Below are positions 24,439 through 33,566 of a DNA stretch of 64,000 nt, piece by piece. The stretch's first letter is position 1. Each line of letters starts with the position of its first letter. Position numbers and translations under genes: made by a program. The notes below the pieces were generated by a model that searched no databases, was not told the origin of the DNA, and was given only the letters and a program-made list of their open reading frames with translations. Source of the stretch: Leptolyngbya boryana PCC 6306 (GTDB lineage Bacteria > Cyanobacteriota > Cyanobacteriia > Leptolyngbyales > Leptolyngbyaceae); assembly GCF_000353285.1 (NCBI RefSeq), contig NZ_KB731324.1:1754577-1818576 (forward strand). Direction: 5' to 3'.

Positions 24439-25503
24439 TTATTGATCGGTGCTCCGATAGCGATCGTACTGCTTCACAATCAATCTCTGAATGGCAATAA
24501 TCGCGGGATTCACTTCAACATAGCGGCGCTGAGGATCTTTGAGATAGTTTTCCTGCTCGGATTCGATCATTTCAATATCTTGATGCAGGAATGGCAAGAA
24601 CAATAGATGTAAGATTAGCGGCTGCAATGCTCGACGGAGTGGATTGAGCAACCAGGTTGGTATCGGAAGTCGCAAAAAGAACAATGCAAATGATCGACTC
24701 TCGGTTCGGGAGATGGGCAGTCGCATCAAGTAGAGTGAGGAGACGTTTTCGAGTTTATTAATGTAATTTGGATACTGATAATCGATCGAAATTGTCTTGG
24801 TTGTAATGCCGCCATCTTTGCTAAATCCAAGTAGCTTTGTGAGAAACCCGCGATAAGAAACCCGGTACTCCGCAAGGATCGATTCTTCAGTTTCGCCAAG
24901 CTTGATCAGGACAGGATCAAACCAGCCTTGTAAATTTTGATGGAGGTAGCCATGAAAGACATCCATCGTGTTTTCGTTGCAAATCGAGAAGTGGGCTTTG
25001 AACGCAGCCCCAAGCGGAATCATCAGACAATTCGGATCGTCGTATTCAGGGATTTGAGGAGGGGACTGGGTTGCAGCTAAAGCGCGATCGCCGGGGAAAA
25101 TCCAAATCAAGCCATATTTTTCCTGAACAGGGAAGGGTTTCATCTGAGCACAGGGCAGCTTTTGCCCTTGATTCCAGTAGGGAATCCCAACACATTCGCC
25201 TTGTCCGTTGAATTCCCAGCCGTGGTAGCCACAGACGATCGCATCGCCTTGCACTTTGCCTTTATCCATCGCAACGCCTTTGTGGGGACAGACATTTTCG
25301 ACGGCTTGCACTTGGTTTTGAGAATCACGATACAGCGCGATCGATTGATTCCAAATGCGGATGGGTAAAATCTTTCCGGCTTTCAAATCATGCGCCCAGG
25401 CGACGGCGTACCAATAATTTGGGTTAATTCCAACTTCGCGAACTCGATTTTGGATAGTCTGACCCTGTAATGATGTGGAAAGTGTATTTGCCAGTTCGAG
25501 CAT
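24439..25503 (-). CDS. Rieske-type ring-hydroxylating oxygenase
   Basis: This 354-residue protein has an N-terminal Rieske domain with 2Fe-2S ligands in NVCPHKGVAMDKG and VCGYHGWEFNGQG. The catalytic domain has the mononuclear iron motif in NENTMDVFHGYLHQN (Asp and His residues). The C-terminal part is hydrophobic (PLILHLLFLPFLHQDIEM), suggesting membrane association, as in chlorophyll and carotenoid oxygenases of the Pao/Cao/Tic55 group. The substrate cannot be fixed. AGAGGAAG lies upstream of the start; GTG at 25506 directly precedes the chosen ATG. Confidence 0.85.
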   Translation of the reverse strand: MLELANTLSTSLQGQTIQNRVREVGINPNYWYAVAWAHDLKAGKILPIRIWNQSIALYRDSQNQVQAVENVCPHKGVAMDKGKVQGDAIVCGYHGWEFNGQGECVGIPYWNQGQKLPCAQMKPFPVQEKYGLIWIFPGDRALAATQSPPQIPEYDDPNCLMIPLGAAFKAHFSICNENTMDVFHGYLHQNLQGWFDPVLIKLGETEESILAEYRVSYRGFLTKLLGFSKDGGITTKTISIDYQYPNYINKLENVSSLYLMRLPISRTESRSFALFFLRLPIPTWLLNPLRRALQPLILHLLFLPFLHQDIEMIESEQENYLKDPQRRYVEVNPAIIAIQRLIVKQYDRYRSTDQ

Positions 25504-25546
25504 CACTTAATTCTTCCTCTGGAATCCGTGTGACTCATCCTAGCAA

Positions 25547-25573
25547 CAAAAAAAGGGGCAGACCTTCCCCCTT
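25547..25573 (-). terminator. Intrinsic terminator of the 83-residue membrane protein gene
   Basis: On the minus strand AAGGGG pairs with CCCCTT around a short loop and a T7-8 run follows. It lies about 25 bases past the stop at 25599. Confidence 0.85.
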
Positions 25574-25598
25574 AACTTCAAGTTGAGAATTACTGTCC

Positions 25599-25850
25599 TC
25601 AAGTACCGCGCGCCAGAATACGGATGAGAATATTCGCAGCGATCGCGACTGACCAAATGATCATGATGTTTTTGAGGTTGTGGCGATCGACGTTCTGCCA
25701 GCCCCAAATGAATGTATAAATCCCGCAAATAATCCCGAAGATTCCCCAACCCACACCCTTATCAGGAAAGAGTTTGATCAGAACAAGAATCAAACACACC
25801 AAACTTGTAATCGACGCAACAATGGCAATTAGCCCGATTAAAGCTTCCAT
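25599..25850 (-). CDS. Small membrane protein, 83 aa
   Basis: This protein has three likely helices: LIGLIAIVASITSLVCLILV, then VGWGIFGIICGIYTFIWGW, then IMIIWSVAIAANILIRIL. Between the first two is a short PDKG turn, and DRHNLKN precedes the third. It resembles small cyanobacterial membrane proteins without known function. GAGGAG lies eight bases before the ATG at 25850, and a clean terminator follows, so it is a real single-gene unit. Confidence 0.75.
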   Translation of the reverse strand: MEALIGLIAIVASITSLVCLILVLIKLFPDKGVGWGIFGIICGIYTFIWGWQNVDRHNLKNIMIIWSVAIAANILIRILARGT

Positions 25851-25988
25851 TCACACGCTCCTCAAGCAAACTATTTAGTAATAAAACCATATAAGTGCTA
25901 ACTTGACCGTGTTGTTTAAACTACTTCATCATCGCTGAGAGAAATTACGAGGTAGTTTCAGAGCGTATGTTGCTGTATGTCTAATTTG

Positions 25989-26402
25989 TTACATAACGAG
26001 CTGATAAAGTGCGTCTCTAGAAAACAACAATCGAGCTAACCAATAGCCTAAGAAACTCCCTGCTAATAGAATCGTCAAACGATGCCGATAGTCTAATTGC
26101 TCCAAGAGTTGAACGAGTGTTGAGCGTTTTGAGTGAGGTAACACGATCGCACTGATTATCAATCCGCCACTGAGCAACACGATCGGTGCAAACGCATGAA
26201 TTTCTAGCGCATGATGAACGTGTCCCTGCATCAGCGCGATCGTCGCGCGAGACAATCCACATCCCGGACAAGGCACCCCTAACCCATGTCGAATCGGACA
26301 TTGCCAACTCGGTAGTCCCAATGTGATCAAACCTAAGTGCAGTACTCCGAATCCCATTAAACCGAGACAGATTTTTCGCGATCGCACCAATGCAGCAAAC
26401 AT
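25989..26402 (-). CDS. DUF2752 membrane protein
   Basis: This 137-residue protein belongs to DUF2752, small membrane proteins with a conserved cysteine motif. Here it reads CPIRHGLGVPCPGCGLSRAT, placed between the first and second of about three helices. The motif could bind metal or form a disulfide, but no member has a firm function. It is the last gene of a three-gene minus-strand operon; its ATG lies three bases from the DUF429 stop. Confidence 0.87.
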   Translation of the reverse strand: MFAALVRSRKICLGLMGFGVLHLGLITLGLPSWQCPIRHGLGVPCPGCGLSRATIALMQGHVHHALEIHAFAPIVLLSGGLIISAIVLPHSKRSTLVQLLEQLDYRHRLTILLAGSFLGYWLARLLFSRDALYQLVM

Positions 26403-26405
26403 AAC

Positions 26406-27119
26406 TCAAATGGCTGTGGGTACTACAATATAGCCCGATTCTCGATCGCCCAAAACTAAATTCTTTTCAGTTCCCCAATACCACCAATACGCAGCAACAT
26501 AAGCACAGATCAAACTATCCAGTTGGTCTTCTAATGCTTTGAGATCAGTGCCTTTAGTTGGAATTTCAGGCAGCGTTGTAATGTTTAATCGCGGTTCTAT
26601 GTGAGGTAATTTCTCTAAGATCAATTGCCTCAATTTTGCTAATCCCAGTTTGCGATCGGCGATCGCTCCTTTTTTGTATTTCAGAATCTGATTTAACCCA
26701 AACAAATGAACCATAGCTGGATGCGGAAACACTTCGATTTGATAGCGTCCTGGCACTTGAGCTTTAATCGTTGGCGCATGTTCAAATCCGCACGCTTCTA
26801 AACTTAGACCGACTTCTAAAGTGCGATCGACAAATGCTAAACCTAAATTCGCCGGATAAGCTCCCGCATGATATTTGCCAAAATACTTGTGCGTTAAGCG
26901 ATCGGGAACGCGGCTCCCGGTTTGATTTGGAATCAGGGTGGGAGCATCAACTGCAACAATTCCATCAGTCGGACAATAGCGATCGAGCCAATCGAAAATA
27001 TCAGCGATCGTAGTTTCCCGACGCAGATCACACACAACCAATTCCTGATTGACAAATTCCAAGCAGCACAAGCCGCTCGGATTTGCACTCCAGGCTAAAT
27101 CAATCCCCAAACATCTCAC
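26406..27119 (-). CDS. DUF429 family protein (RNase H-like fold)
   Basis: This 237-residue protein is a DUF429 member, predicted to have an RNase H-like nuclease fold. The N-terminal strand with its conserved aspartate reads MRCLGIDLAW, and a second acidic strand reads GIVAVDAPTLIPN. A third region, KALEDQLDSLICAYVAAYWW, carries further acidic residues. These could form a metal site, but activity is not proven for the family. It starts with GTG. It lies between a coiled-coil gene (six bases upstream) and the DUF2752 gene. Confidence 0.85.
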   Translation of the reverse strand: MRCLGIDLAWSANPSGLCCLEFVNQELVVCDLRRETTIADIFDWLDRYCPTDGIVAVDAPTLIPNQTGSRVPDRLTHKYFGKYHAGAYPANLGLAFVDRTLEVGLSLEACGFEHAPTIKAQVPGRYQIEVFPHPAMVHLFGLNQILKYKKGAIADRKLGLAKLRQLILEKLPHIEPRLNITTLPEIPTKGTDLKALEDQLDSLICAYVAAYWWYWGTEKNLVLGDRESGYIVVPTAI

Positions 27120-27125
27120 AAAAAA

Positions 27126-27506
27126 CTACCGATGTTCTTCCGTTCTCAATCTTTCGATTTCCGCCCGAATCGCGGCTAACTGTGCGGTTAGCTCTTGTAA
27201 TTCAAGTTGAACTTCGGGTGATGCGGGTTTAACCTCGGTTGCGGTTGTTGGCACCGTTGTCGAGGCAGAACTCATTTCACTGCGTTTTTGAGCAATGAAA
27301 TTATCAACATAGTTCCGAGCTTCGATCTCGGTCACTTCCCCTTTTTCTGCCCATTCCTGCGTCAGTTCTTCTAGATCAGTCTTGAGTTTCGTTAAATTTG
27401 CTTCCCGCCTTTGAGGATCTTGCAGGATTTCGACGAGTGAAGCGGTTGCGCCAAGCGTCACTCGAAAACTTTTTTGTAATAGCCGAACAACAGTATCAGT
27501 CGTCAT
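27126..27506 (-). CDS. Coiled-coil phasin-like protein
   Basis: This 126-residue protein has an amphipathic N-terminal half (FRVTLGATASLVEILQDPQR), a charged helix (LKTDLEELTQEWAEKGEV), a Ser/Thr/Pro/Val linker, and a C-terminal coiled coil (LQELTAQLAAIRAEIERLR). The layout is phasin-like: similar short proteins coat granules or membranes in cyanobacteria. No PHA synthesis genes are nearby, so this is a structural comparison, not a function call. It is the first gene of the operon with DUF429 and DUF2752. Confidence 0.65.
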   Translation of the reverse strand: MTTDTVVRLLQKSFRVTLGATASLVEILQDPQRREANLTKLKTDLEELTQEWAEKGEVTEIEARNYVDNFIAQKRSEMSSASTTVPTTATEVKPASPEVQLELQELTAQLAAIRAEIERLRTEEHR

Positions 27507-27675
27507 AGATATCTTGTAATTCAGTGATTTGATCTTACTGTAATCGTTCTAGAGTCGGGTTAAATATTCACGATCGCACAGTCTTAATTAAGAGGATCGG
27601 CGTAGTTCATTGGGGGGACGAAAACGTGCGAATTCTTGCTTAGGGTATGAAGCGAAGTGTTCAAAATTACTAACA

Positions 27676-28518
27676 ATGAAACCATCTCTTAAGTTTCTAA
27701 CGGCTGGCATCCTCAGTTTTAGTTTCGGTATTGCCTTACCTTCATTAGCGCAAAGCGATTTCACTCCTAGCCCTGCGAATACACCAGCGAACGCTCCCCA
27801 ATCTCCTCCTCCCGCCAATCGCGATACAGGTGTTCCGCCAGTTCAAACTGCCCCGAACAGCGAAACGACTCCCTCCAACGATCGCGAAAGTGCTCCTAAC
27901 ACTTCCCCAAATCAGAATCTTCCGGGCGATCAAAATCAAAGTGTTCCCGGTGTCGTCACTCCTGCAAATCGACCCACGGGTGAATCCTCGCCGACAGGTA
28001 ACACTGGAACGAATTCCTCTGCTTTCTCAGGTTCAGAAAATCAGTCGATCGATCAAATTGTCCGTACCAATCGCTCATTTGAATTGTTCAATGCGCTTTT
28101 ACGGGTGGCAGAATCCCAAGGAACGTTCGCTGGACAATTTGCAGGAAGTTCTGACTACACGGTATTTGCTCCGACGGATGAAGCATTAGCAGCAATTCCG
28201 GCTGAAACTTTTAAGGCGTTAGTCCAACCTGAGAATCAAGATGTGTTGGCGCAAGTGCTGGCAAATCATGTTGTGCTAGGGAAAGTTTCATCGAGTGATT
28301 TAGCGCAGCAATCAGTGCGATCGCTTGCAGGCAATCCGCTGACGGCTCAAGGTGGTGCAGGCGCTTTGACCGTTGGGAATGCTCGTGTGCTTGGAGCAGA
28401 TATCTCGGCTGAAAACGGGACGATTCATGCCGTTGATCAACTGATTCTGACTCCTGACTTGCAATCGAGATTGGCGAATTTAGCGCCACGAGCTTCGGCT
28501 AATCCAGGGGTTCGATAA
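27676..28518 (+). CDS. Secreted fasciclin (FAS1) domain protein
   Basis: This 280-residue precursor starts with a signal peptide (MKPSLKFLTAG, cleavage near SLAQ). A linker of about 95 residues rich in Pro, Asn, Ser and Gly follows. The C-terminal FAS1 domain (residues about 125-270) has the two conserved blocks: SSDYTVFAPTDEALAAIP and NGTIHAVDQLILTPDL. FAS1 domains mediate cell-surface or matrix adhesion. I chose the ATG at 27676; an upstream in-frame start lacks a signal peptide. The linker probably spans the cell wall. Confidence 0.88.
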   Translation: MKPSLKFLTAGILSFSFGIALPSLAQSDFTPSPANTPANAPQSPPPANRDTGVPPVQTAPNSETTPSNDRESAPNTSPNQNLPGDQNQSVPGVVTPANRPTGESSPTGNTGTNSSAFSGSENQSIDQIVRTNRSFELFNALLRVAESQGTFAGQFAGSSDYTVFAPTDEALAAIPAETFKALVQPENQDVLAQVLANHVVLGKVSSSDLAQQSVRSLAGNPLTAQGGAGALTVGNARVLGADISAENGTIHAVDQLILTPDLQSRLANLAPRASANPGVR

Positions 28519-28550
28519 ATTACATTCATTTGTAATTGCTAAAATCTCTT

Positions 28551-28582
28551 CCCTGAAGCTCCTAGATATCGGAGCTTCAGGG
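28551..28582 (+). terminator. Hairpin after the fasciclin gene
   Basis: CCCTGAAGCTCC at 28551-28562 pairs perfectly with GGAGCTTCAGGG at 28571-28582. No T tract follows, so it may be a 3' stability element or a weak terminator. Confidence 0.55.
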
Positions 28583-28694
28583 AGAACAAGTCGATCGCAT
28601 TCGTAGTGAGCAAACAGAATTCACTCTCACGATCGAGTTCTCTGTGGCTCCCCTCTGACACAATACTAATCGAATAGATTTAGAGCGAGAAATT

Positions 28695-29156
28695 ATGCTT
28701 CCTTCGTGGTTAGTCATTGGTGGGGTCACATTTTTGATTGCGTTAGGGAGCAGCTTTCTCCGCCCCAAAGATGTCAAATGGTTCAATCGCTTACAGCGTC
28801 CAAGATGGCTGACCTTTGAAAAAGCAATTCCGCTGATCTGGACAATTGTATTTATCTGTGGCGCATGGTCAGCCTACATTGTTTGGGAAATGACCCAAAG
28901 CTGGCAGACCATGGCACTTTATATTCTGGTTGAAGCTGTAATCGTTGCCTATTCTCCTGTCTTGTTGTGGACTCATAGTTTGCGAAACGGCACGATCATA
29001 GGTGGACTTGGATTTCTGCTCGGCTTACTCCTTGCGGTTCTGGTTTTCCCAGTTTCAACTACTGCCGGGCTTTTACTGCTGCCATACTTAATCTGGAGTC
29101 CGATCGGAACGTACACTACTTGGGAAATGGGAAAACTCAACCCCGAATCGTTTTAA
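28695..29156 (+). CDS. tspO: TspO/MBR family membrane protein
   Basis: TspO proteins are five-helix membrane proteins that bind tetrapyrroles and cholesterol-like ligands and act in stress responses. This 153-residue protein shows WFNRLQRPRWLTFEKAIPLI, followed by the tryptophan-rich WTIVFICGAWSAYIVWEM, and ends with LLLPYLIWSPIGTYTTWEMG. These match the family's conserved PxW and C-terminal W-xx-x-T/Y-x-T-x-W-x-x-N pattern only in part, so it may be a divergent subgroup. Role in tetrapyrrole traffic is inference. Confidence 0.75.
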   Translation: MLPSWLVIGGVTFLIALGSSFLRPKDVKWFNRLQRPRWLTFEKAIPLIWTIVFICGAWSAYIVWEMTQSWQTMALYILVEAVIVAYSPVLLWTHSLRNGTIIGGLGFLLGLLLAVLVFPVSTTAGLLLLPYLIWSPIGTYTTWEMGKLNPESF

Positions 29157-29203
29157 ATCATTCGTAACGTTAAGATGAGAGTGATATTGTTGCCTCAGTG
29201 CCC

Positions 29204-30082
29204 ATGAACCGCCAAGATCCCTACGTTGACTCAGCCCTTGGTCTCGTTTCGACCCAAAGCTTCCCCGCGATCGTGGGTACGGCTGACATGATGTTAAAGT
29301 CTTCCGGGGTGACGCTTGTCGGTTACGAAATGATTGGTGGTGGCTACTGTACTGCTGTGGTTCGAGGCGGCATTTCCGATGTACGACTTGCCGTTGAAGT
29401 CGGAGCCGATTTGGTGGAGCAATTTGGCATGAAGGTTTCGACGATCGTCATTCCTCGCCCGATGCCAAATTTAGATGCAGTTTTACCGATCGGCAGCAAA
29501 CTCGCGGCGATGATCGGCAATCAAGGCACAAGCCAATTTCGCAACATGGCAGTCGGATTGCTTGAAACTCGCGGGTTTCCGGCGATGGTAGCCGCAGCTG
29601 ATGCGATGCTGAAATCGGCGGATGTGACGTTGACTGCATATCACACGATCGGAGATGGTCTGTGTACTGCGATCGTTCGGGGAACGGTTGCGAATGTCGC
29701 GATGGCGGTTGATGTTGGAATGCAAGAAGCTGAGCGAGTCGGCGAATTACATTCAGTCATGGTGATTCCGCGTGCTTTAGATGATTTAGATCAGACTTTA
29801 CCGATCGCGTCTTGTTGGGTCGAAGAACTCAAACCGCTACAAATTCCGATTACGGTCAAAGAAGTCGAGAAACCGTTGGTCGCGTTGCCTGAACTCGCGA
29901 AACCTGAGCCGTTAGAGTTGCCTGCTCAAGTTGAAAAAGCATTACCGGAAGCACAAGCGGCGGAGTTTGAACTAGCGACCGAGGAAAAAGAAGCCCTTGA
30001 ACTCACGCAACCCGAAGCCCCACTTGAGAAGTTAGAACTGCCTGAACCTGAATCTCCTCCTGAAAACCAAGAGGAAAGCTAG
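29204..30082 (+). CDS. ccmO: Carboxysome shell protein CcmO (tandem BMC domains)
   Basis: CcmO is a beta-carboxysome shell protein with two bacterial microcompartment domains, needed for shell formation. In this 292-residue protein BMC1 (about 9-95) begins ALGLVSTQSFPAIVGTADMM and BMC2 (about 113-200) begins AVGLLETRGFPAMVAAADAM. A C-terminal tail of about 80 residues is rich in Glu, Leu and Pro (KPEPLELPAQVEKALPEAQA). The ATG at 29204 is preferred over a GTG at 29198. No other ccm genes are present, so this is a satellite locus, as in several cyanobacteria. Confidence 0.93.
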   Translation: MNRQDPYVDSALGLVSTQSFPAIVGTADMMLKSSGVTLVGYEMIGGGYCTAVVRGGISDVRLAVEVGADLVEQFGMKVSTIVIPRPMPNLDAVLPIGSKLAAMIGNQGTSQFRNMAVGLLETRGFPAMVAAADAMLKSADVTLTAYHTIGDGLCTAIVRGTVANVAMAVDVGMQEAERVGELHSVMVIPRALDDLDQTLPIASCWVEELKPLQIPITVKEVEKPLVALPELAKPEPLELPAQVEKALPEAQAAEFELATEEKEALELTQPEAPLEKLELPEPESPPENQEES

Positions 30083-30121
30083 TGTGAGAATGCGGATGCA
30101 ATAACGCTCGATTAAATATTG

Positions 30122-30754
30122 CTACATAAATGATTTAGCCAGGTTTCTTCCTAGAAAAAGCCAGTCGAACCAGAAGATCGAATGCAGAGCAACGATCGAG
30201 CAAAACACCAATTGATAAGAAGTTTTACGAGTTTTATGTCGAAAAACTTGCTGCGCGACTAGTGCCCCAATCCAGCCGCCAAACAATTCGGACAGATGCA
30301 ACTGAGCCTCTGGAATTCTCCACGCTTTTGAGACAGCGCGATTTTTATCTTCGCGGTACAGCAGAAATGTCAGAATTCCAAGCGCTATGTAAGCTAACGC
30401 TGGAAACGCATTGCGAGTTCTGAACATAAAATCGAACGCTCCCCACATCGGCAGAATCGAGAGCAAAGCGGGTGCAGGTGAAAATGAACTTTGGTATTTA
30501 GGTGCTTTTTTTGACACGACCGGAGATTGGATTGGAGGTTTCGGTCTATCTGTCTCGAACCAAGCGTTAGAGGCGCGTAATCTTCCTTGTTCGTCTCGTT
30601 CAAGATGAAAGTAAATTACATCTCCAACTTGAGGACGGTAAGAACTTTCTCGAATTGCTGTGATGTGTAGAAAGATCCGTCGCTTACCCACACTGGATTC
30701 AATAAAGCCAAATCCTCGATCGTCTTTCCAAGTCCTCAAAATCCCTCTCTGCAT
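30122..30754 (-). CDS. Cold-shock domain / DUF1294 fusion protein
   Basis: This 210-residue protein joins a cold-shock nucleic-acid-binding domain (residues 1-68) to a DUF1294 membrane domain (about 110-205). The RNP-like motif GRFGFI appears here as DDRGFGFIE, followed by RRIFLHITAI. The membrane part has about three or four helices and the DUF1294 signature RIPEAQLHLSELFGGWIGAL followed by VAQQVFRHKT. The fusion is a known bacterial arrangement with no firm function. It may tether RNA-binding activity to the membrane. Confidence 0.87.
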   Translation of the reverse strand: MQRGILRTWKDDRGFGFIESSVGKRRIFLHITAIRESSYRPQVGDVIYFHLERDEQGRLRASNAWFETDRPKPPIQSPVVSKKAPKYQSSFSPAPALLSILPMWGAFDFMFRTRNAFPALAYIALGILTFLLYREDKNRAVSKAWRIPEAQLHLSELFGGWIGALVAQQVFRHKTRKTSYQLVFCSIVALHSIFWFDWLFLGRNLAKSFM

Positions 30755-30974
30755 AAATAAATTCAGTCTTTTTAGAGTTCAGTTGCTTAGTCTGCCCAAT
30801 CTGACTCGGTCAAGAAAACTTGAGCTTACAGCATCAAAACTTCAGCTTTAGGGAACTCTGGAAGAAGTCTACGGATCGGTTCGACCGTCTTGCTCTTTCA
30901 GATTGCGTAGGTTCATTGAGTGCTCAATTCAATGTGCCTGTTATAAGTCCCTTTAACTGAATCCTGCACCGACT

Positions 30975-33566
30975 ATGACTTCCCTTTCTTCGCATCTGCC
31001 CGACCAGCCCCGCTCACTGCAAAAAGACCCTCAAACTATTACAATCTCGGTCGATTCCCCAAAACTCGACTCTAGTCTTGCAGTCACTTCGGGAGGCGGA
31101 CTTGCGCCGAAAGGTAAATTCTCGTCTTTTCTTGCTCCTCTCACCCAGGACAAATTCAAAGAAGTTGTTCACGAAGTCGAACACAAATTAAAAATCGTCA
31201 ATCAAACCCTCTCCATGCTTGATGCGCAAGGGTTCGACGCGATTTTAGAAGAAATGCTCAATTCGATCACAGCGAAAACGGGAGAACTGCTCAACGCCGA
31301 TCGCACCACGATCTATCTTCTCGACGAAGAGAAAAACGAGCTGCATACCACCGTGAATGAAGGCTCAGGACGCTCCTACGAAATCCGGTTTCCTGCCGAT
31401 CAAGGGATTGCCGGAGAAGTTGCAACGTTCAAACGTCCCGTCAATATCCCTTACGACTTTTTCGACGATCCCCGCTCCACGCAAGCCAAAATTCAATACA
31501 ACAAAACTGGCTATCGCACCTACACAATGCTGACAATGCCCTTGCTCGGCGAGCAGGGAAACCTCGTTGCAGTCGTGCAATTGATTAATAAACTCCGTCC
31601 AAAATGCGATCGCACACTTCCCCTCGACGAAATCATTGCTCTAGAAGGCTTCACCACCTATGACGAAGAAGTTTTCCGAGAATTCGCTCCATCGATTCGG
31701 CTAATTCTGGAATCTTCGCGATCGTTCTATCTCGCCACCCAAAAACAACGCGCAGCAAATGCCCTGATCAAAGCGACTCAATCTCTCAGCCAAAGTAGCT
31801 TAGACCTTGATGACACTTTGAAACGAGTCATGGACGAAGCGAAAGCGCTCATGAATGCCGATCGCAGTACGTTGTGGTTAATCGATCGCGATCGCAATGA
31901 AATTTGGACACGCATTCCCACTGCTGACGGAGCCATGAAAGAATTGCGCTTACCGATCGGCGTTGGATTTGCTGGACAAGTTGCGGCATCCGGTGAAGTC
32001 ATCAACATTCCGTTTGATTTATACAATCGAGAAGGCGCTGAGACGGCTAAGAAAACGGATCAAGCGAACGGATATCGAACCTGTAGCCTGCTCTGTATGC
32101 CCGTTCGCAACGCAGACGGAGAATTAATTGGAGTCACGCAGCTCGTCAACAAAACGAAAAAAGGCGAATTCCCGCCTTACAGCCCCGAAGATTTTCCTCA
32201 AGCTCCAGAGCGTTGGAGAGCGAGCTTCAACCGCAGCGACCAGGAATTCATGGAAACCTTCAACATTCAGGCAGGGGTCGCCCTACAGAATGCCAAACTG
32301 TTTGAAACAGTGAAGCAGCAAGAGCAAATGCAGCGAGACATTTTGAGATCGCTGACCAATGGTGTGATCTCAACCGACAAAGAAGGAAATATCATTGCGG
32401 CAAATGACAGCGCCAAGAAACTCCTGGGATTACAACAAGAAGACGCGATCGAAGGACAAGCAATTACGAAGTTAATCAAACTCGAAAAAGGTAGTTTCTA
32501 TCATTGGTTTAATCAATCGATCAGTGCTCGCAGTCGAGAGCAGTACTATCCCGATCAGACCTTGCAGCCGATTCGAGGCGAAGAGCAGCATAGTATTAAC
32601 TTGTCGATTAATACGATCGCAGATGCAACTGATGCTCAGCGAGTGTCAGGTGCGCTGATTGTGATGGATGACATTAGCGATGAAAAGCGGCTGAAAAGTA
32701 CGATGTATCGCTACATGACTCAAGAACTTGCAGAACAGCTTTTAGAAAATCCTGATGCTGCAAAAATGGGCGGCGATCGCAAAGATGTCTCGGTTCTGTT
32801 TTCAGACATTCGCAGCTATACAACCTTGACCGAAACGCTCAAAGCAGAAGAAGTGGTCGAAATGCTCAATCAGTATTTCGAGTCAATGGTTGAAGCCGTG
32901 TTCATGCACAAAGGCATTCTCGATAAATATATTGGCGATGCAATCATGGCGGTGTTTGGCTCGCCTTTGCCTTTGGATGACCACGAATGGATGGCAGTTC
33001 AAACCGCATTAGAAATGCGCCAGCGATTAGCCGCATTCAATAAATTGCGGCATGGTCGCAATGAACAAACGATCGATATCGGCATCGGTATCAACTCTGA
33101 CACCGTGATTAGTGGCAACATCGGATGCAGTAAACGGATGGAATTTACCGCGATCGGCGACGGTGTGAATCTCGGATCGCGGCTCGAAGGTGCAAGTAAA
33201 ATCTATGGAACCGATATTGTAATTAGTGAGAGCACCTATCGTCCTTGTGCCGATCGCGTTTGGGCAAGAGAACTCGACTTTATTAAAGTCAAAGGCAAAA
33301 ACAAACCTGTTGCAGTCTACGAACTCGTTGGGCTGAAGTCTGACCAGATTTCAGAAGAGAAAAAGCGAGTGATTGAGCATTATCACTTGGCACGCAAGCA
33401 TTACTTGGAGCGCAAATTCGCTTTTGCCGTTGCTGAGTTTGCTTCTGTTCTGGAAATCGACAAACAGGATAAAGCAGCATTACTGCACATGAAGCGGTGT
33501 GAACATTGGCTGACAACTCCCCCTCCGGAACAGTGGGATGGGTCTTGGTCACTGACTGAGAAGTAG
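30975..33566 (+). CDS. GAF-GAF-PAS class III adenylate cyclase (CyaB type)
   Basis: This 863-residue protein matches the layout of Anabaena CyaB1/CyaB2, which make cAMP and are activated by cAMP binding to a GAF domain. Order: GAF-A (about 85-240), GAF-B (about 270-430), PAS (about 450-560), cyclase homology domain (about 605-775), and a C-terminal TPR-like helix pair. GAF-A has the NKFDE pattern (NK...FTTYDE). GAF-B ends FNRSDQ, with Gln at the Glu position. Catalytic metal aspartates are in LFSDIRSYTTL and KYIGDAIMAVFG. The Lys there and Thr in MEFTAIGDGVN favour ATP over GTP. Confidence 0.92.
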   Translation: MTSLSSHLPDQPRSLQKDPQTITISVDSPKLDSSLAVTSGGGLAPKGKFSSFLAPLTQDKFKEVVHEVEHKLKIVNQTLSMLDAQGFDAILEEMLNSITAKTGELLNADRTTIYLLDEEKNELHTTVNEGSGRSYEIRFPADQGIAGEVATFKRPVNIPYDFFDDPRSTQAKIQYNKTGYRTYTMLTMPLLGEQGNLVAVVQLINKLRPKCDRTLPLDEIIALEGFTTYDEEVFREFAPSIRLILESSRSFYLATQKQRAANALIKATQSLSQSSLDLDDTLKRVMDEAKALMNADRSTLWLIDRDRNEIWTRIPTADGAMKELRLPIGVGFAGQVAASGEVINIPFDLYNREGAETAKKTDQANGYRTCSLLCMPVRNADGELIGVTQLVNKTKKGEFPPYSPEDFPQAPERWRASFNRSDQEFMETFNIQAGVALQNAKLFETVKQQEQMQRDILRSLTNGVISTDKEGNIIAANDSAKKLLGLQQEDAIEGQAITKLIKLEKGSFYHWFNQSISARSREQYYPDQTLQPIRGEEQHSINLSINTIADATDAQRVSGALIVMDDISDEKRLKSTMYRYMTQELAEQLLENPDAAKMGGDRKDVSVLFSDIRSYTTLTETLKAEEVVEMLNQYFESMVEAVFMHKGILDKYIGDAIMAVFGSPLPLDDHEWMAVQTALEMRQRLAAFNKLRHGRNEQTIDIGIGINSDTVISGNIGCSKRMEFTAIGDGVNLGSRLEGASKIYGTDIVISESTYRPCADRVWARELDFIKVKGKNKPVAVYELVGLKSDQISEEKKRVIEHYHLARKHYLERKFAFAVAEFASVLEIDKQDKAALLHMKRCEHWLTTPPPEQWDGSWSLTEK

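Noticed and set aside
24245-24445. A 66-codon plus-strand frame across the lipoprotein promoter
   Set aside because: It covers the promoter of a divergent lipoprotein gene and overlaps the Rieske gene end; no SD or protein-like features.
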